Assembly (NCBI GenBank): GCA_964443435.1
Contig: CAYUCW010000092.1
Span: 1-5,263, forward strand
DNA length: 5,263 nt
Origin: Pseudaquidulcibacter sp964443435
GTDB taxonomy: Bacteria > Pseudomonadota > Alphaproteobacteria > Caulobacterales > Aquidulcibacteraceae
Direction: 5' to 3'
The notes under the pieces were generated by a model that did no database searches, was not told where the DNA came from, and worked only from the letters and a program-made list of their open reading frames with translations. Below, in pieces: positions 5,262 to 5,263 of the stretch. A program made the position numbers and the translations under genes. Positions within the stretch are counted from its first letter, which is position 1, and each line of letters begins with the position of its first letter.

Positions 5262-5263
5262 CC

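Noticed and set aside
1..5263. CRISPR array, insertion sequence, tRNA or rRNA
   Set aside because: No spaced repeats, transposase-like reading frames, terminal inverted repeats or cloverleaf-type sequences were seen; coding density is high and gene content is ordinary metabolism.

Overview
The window looks like a chromosomal segment of a low-GC alphaproteobacterium. Hand counts give about 28% GC in the AT-rich half of the first gene, about 43% in its catalytic half and about 47% in a sample of tyrC. The gene order chorismate mutase - hisC - tyrC is an arrangement I know from Alphaproteobacteria, and the last gene resembles the NolR/BigR/SqrR-type regulators common in that class. Nothing finer than class can be supported from the sequence.

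Layout. Positions 1-93 are a very AT-rich intergenic leader. Positions 94-2067 encode an exported S9-family (prolyl oligopeptidase-like) serine peptidase. A 60-base gap follows, then a tight same-strand block: AroQ-class chorismate mutase (2128-2850), histidinol-phosphate/aromatic aminotransferase HisC (2878-3981) and NAD-dependent prephenate (cyclohexadienyl) dehydrogenase TyrC (3983-4861). The gaps inside the block are 27 and 1 bases. A 38-base gap leads to a small ArsR-family regulator (4900-5205). The last 58 bases hold no plus-strand gene start; they may contain the 3' end of a convergent minus-strand gene.

How the genes fit together. Chorismate mutase makes prephenate, TyrC oxidises and decarboxylates it (or arogenate), and a HisC in this context can supply the transamination step, so the three genes cover chorismate to tyrosine. 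No prephenate dehydratase gene for phenylalanine is present, but the C-terminal half of the chorismate mutase looks like a shrunken dehydratase/ACT remnant. The peptidase is probably an independent unit.

Most interesting signals. (1) The ArsR-type protein keeps two cysteines (Cys34 and Cys100) at the same 66-residue spacing as the redox/persulfide-sensing pair of BigR/SqrR. (2) A 20-bp inverted repeat with 9 of 10 matching pairs lies directly over its putative -10 element and start codon, and it is one base off the SqrR-type pattern ATTC-N8-GAAT. (3) The predicted transcription start falls on or next to the ATG, suggesting a leaderless, self-repressed sulfide/redox sensor gene. (4) The chorismate mutase carries the unusual C-terminal domain described above.
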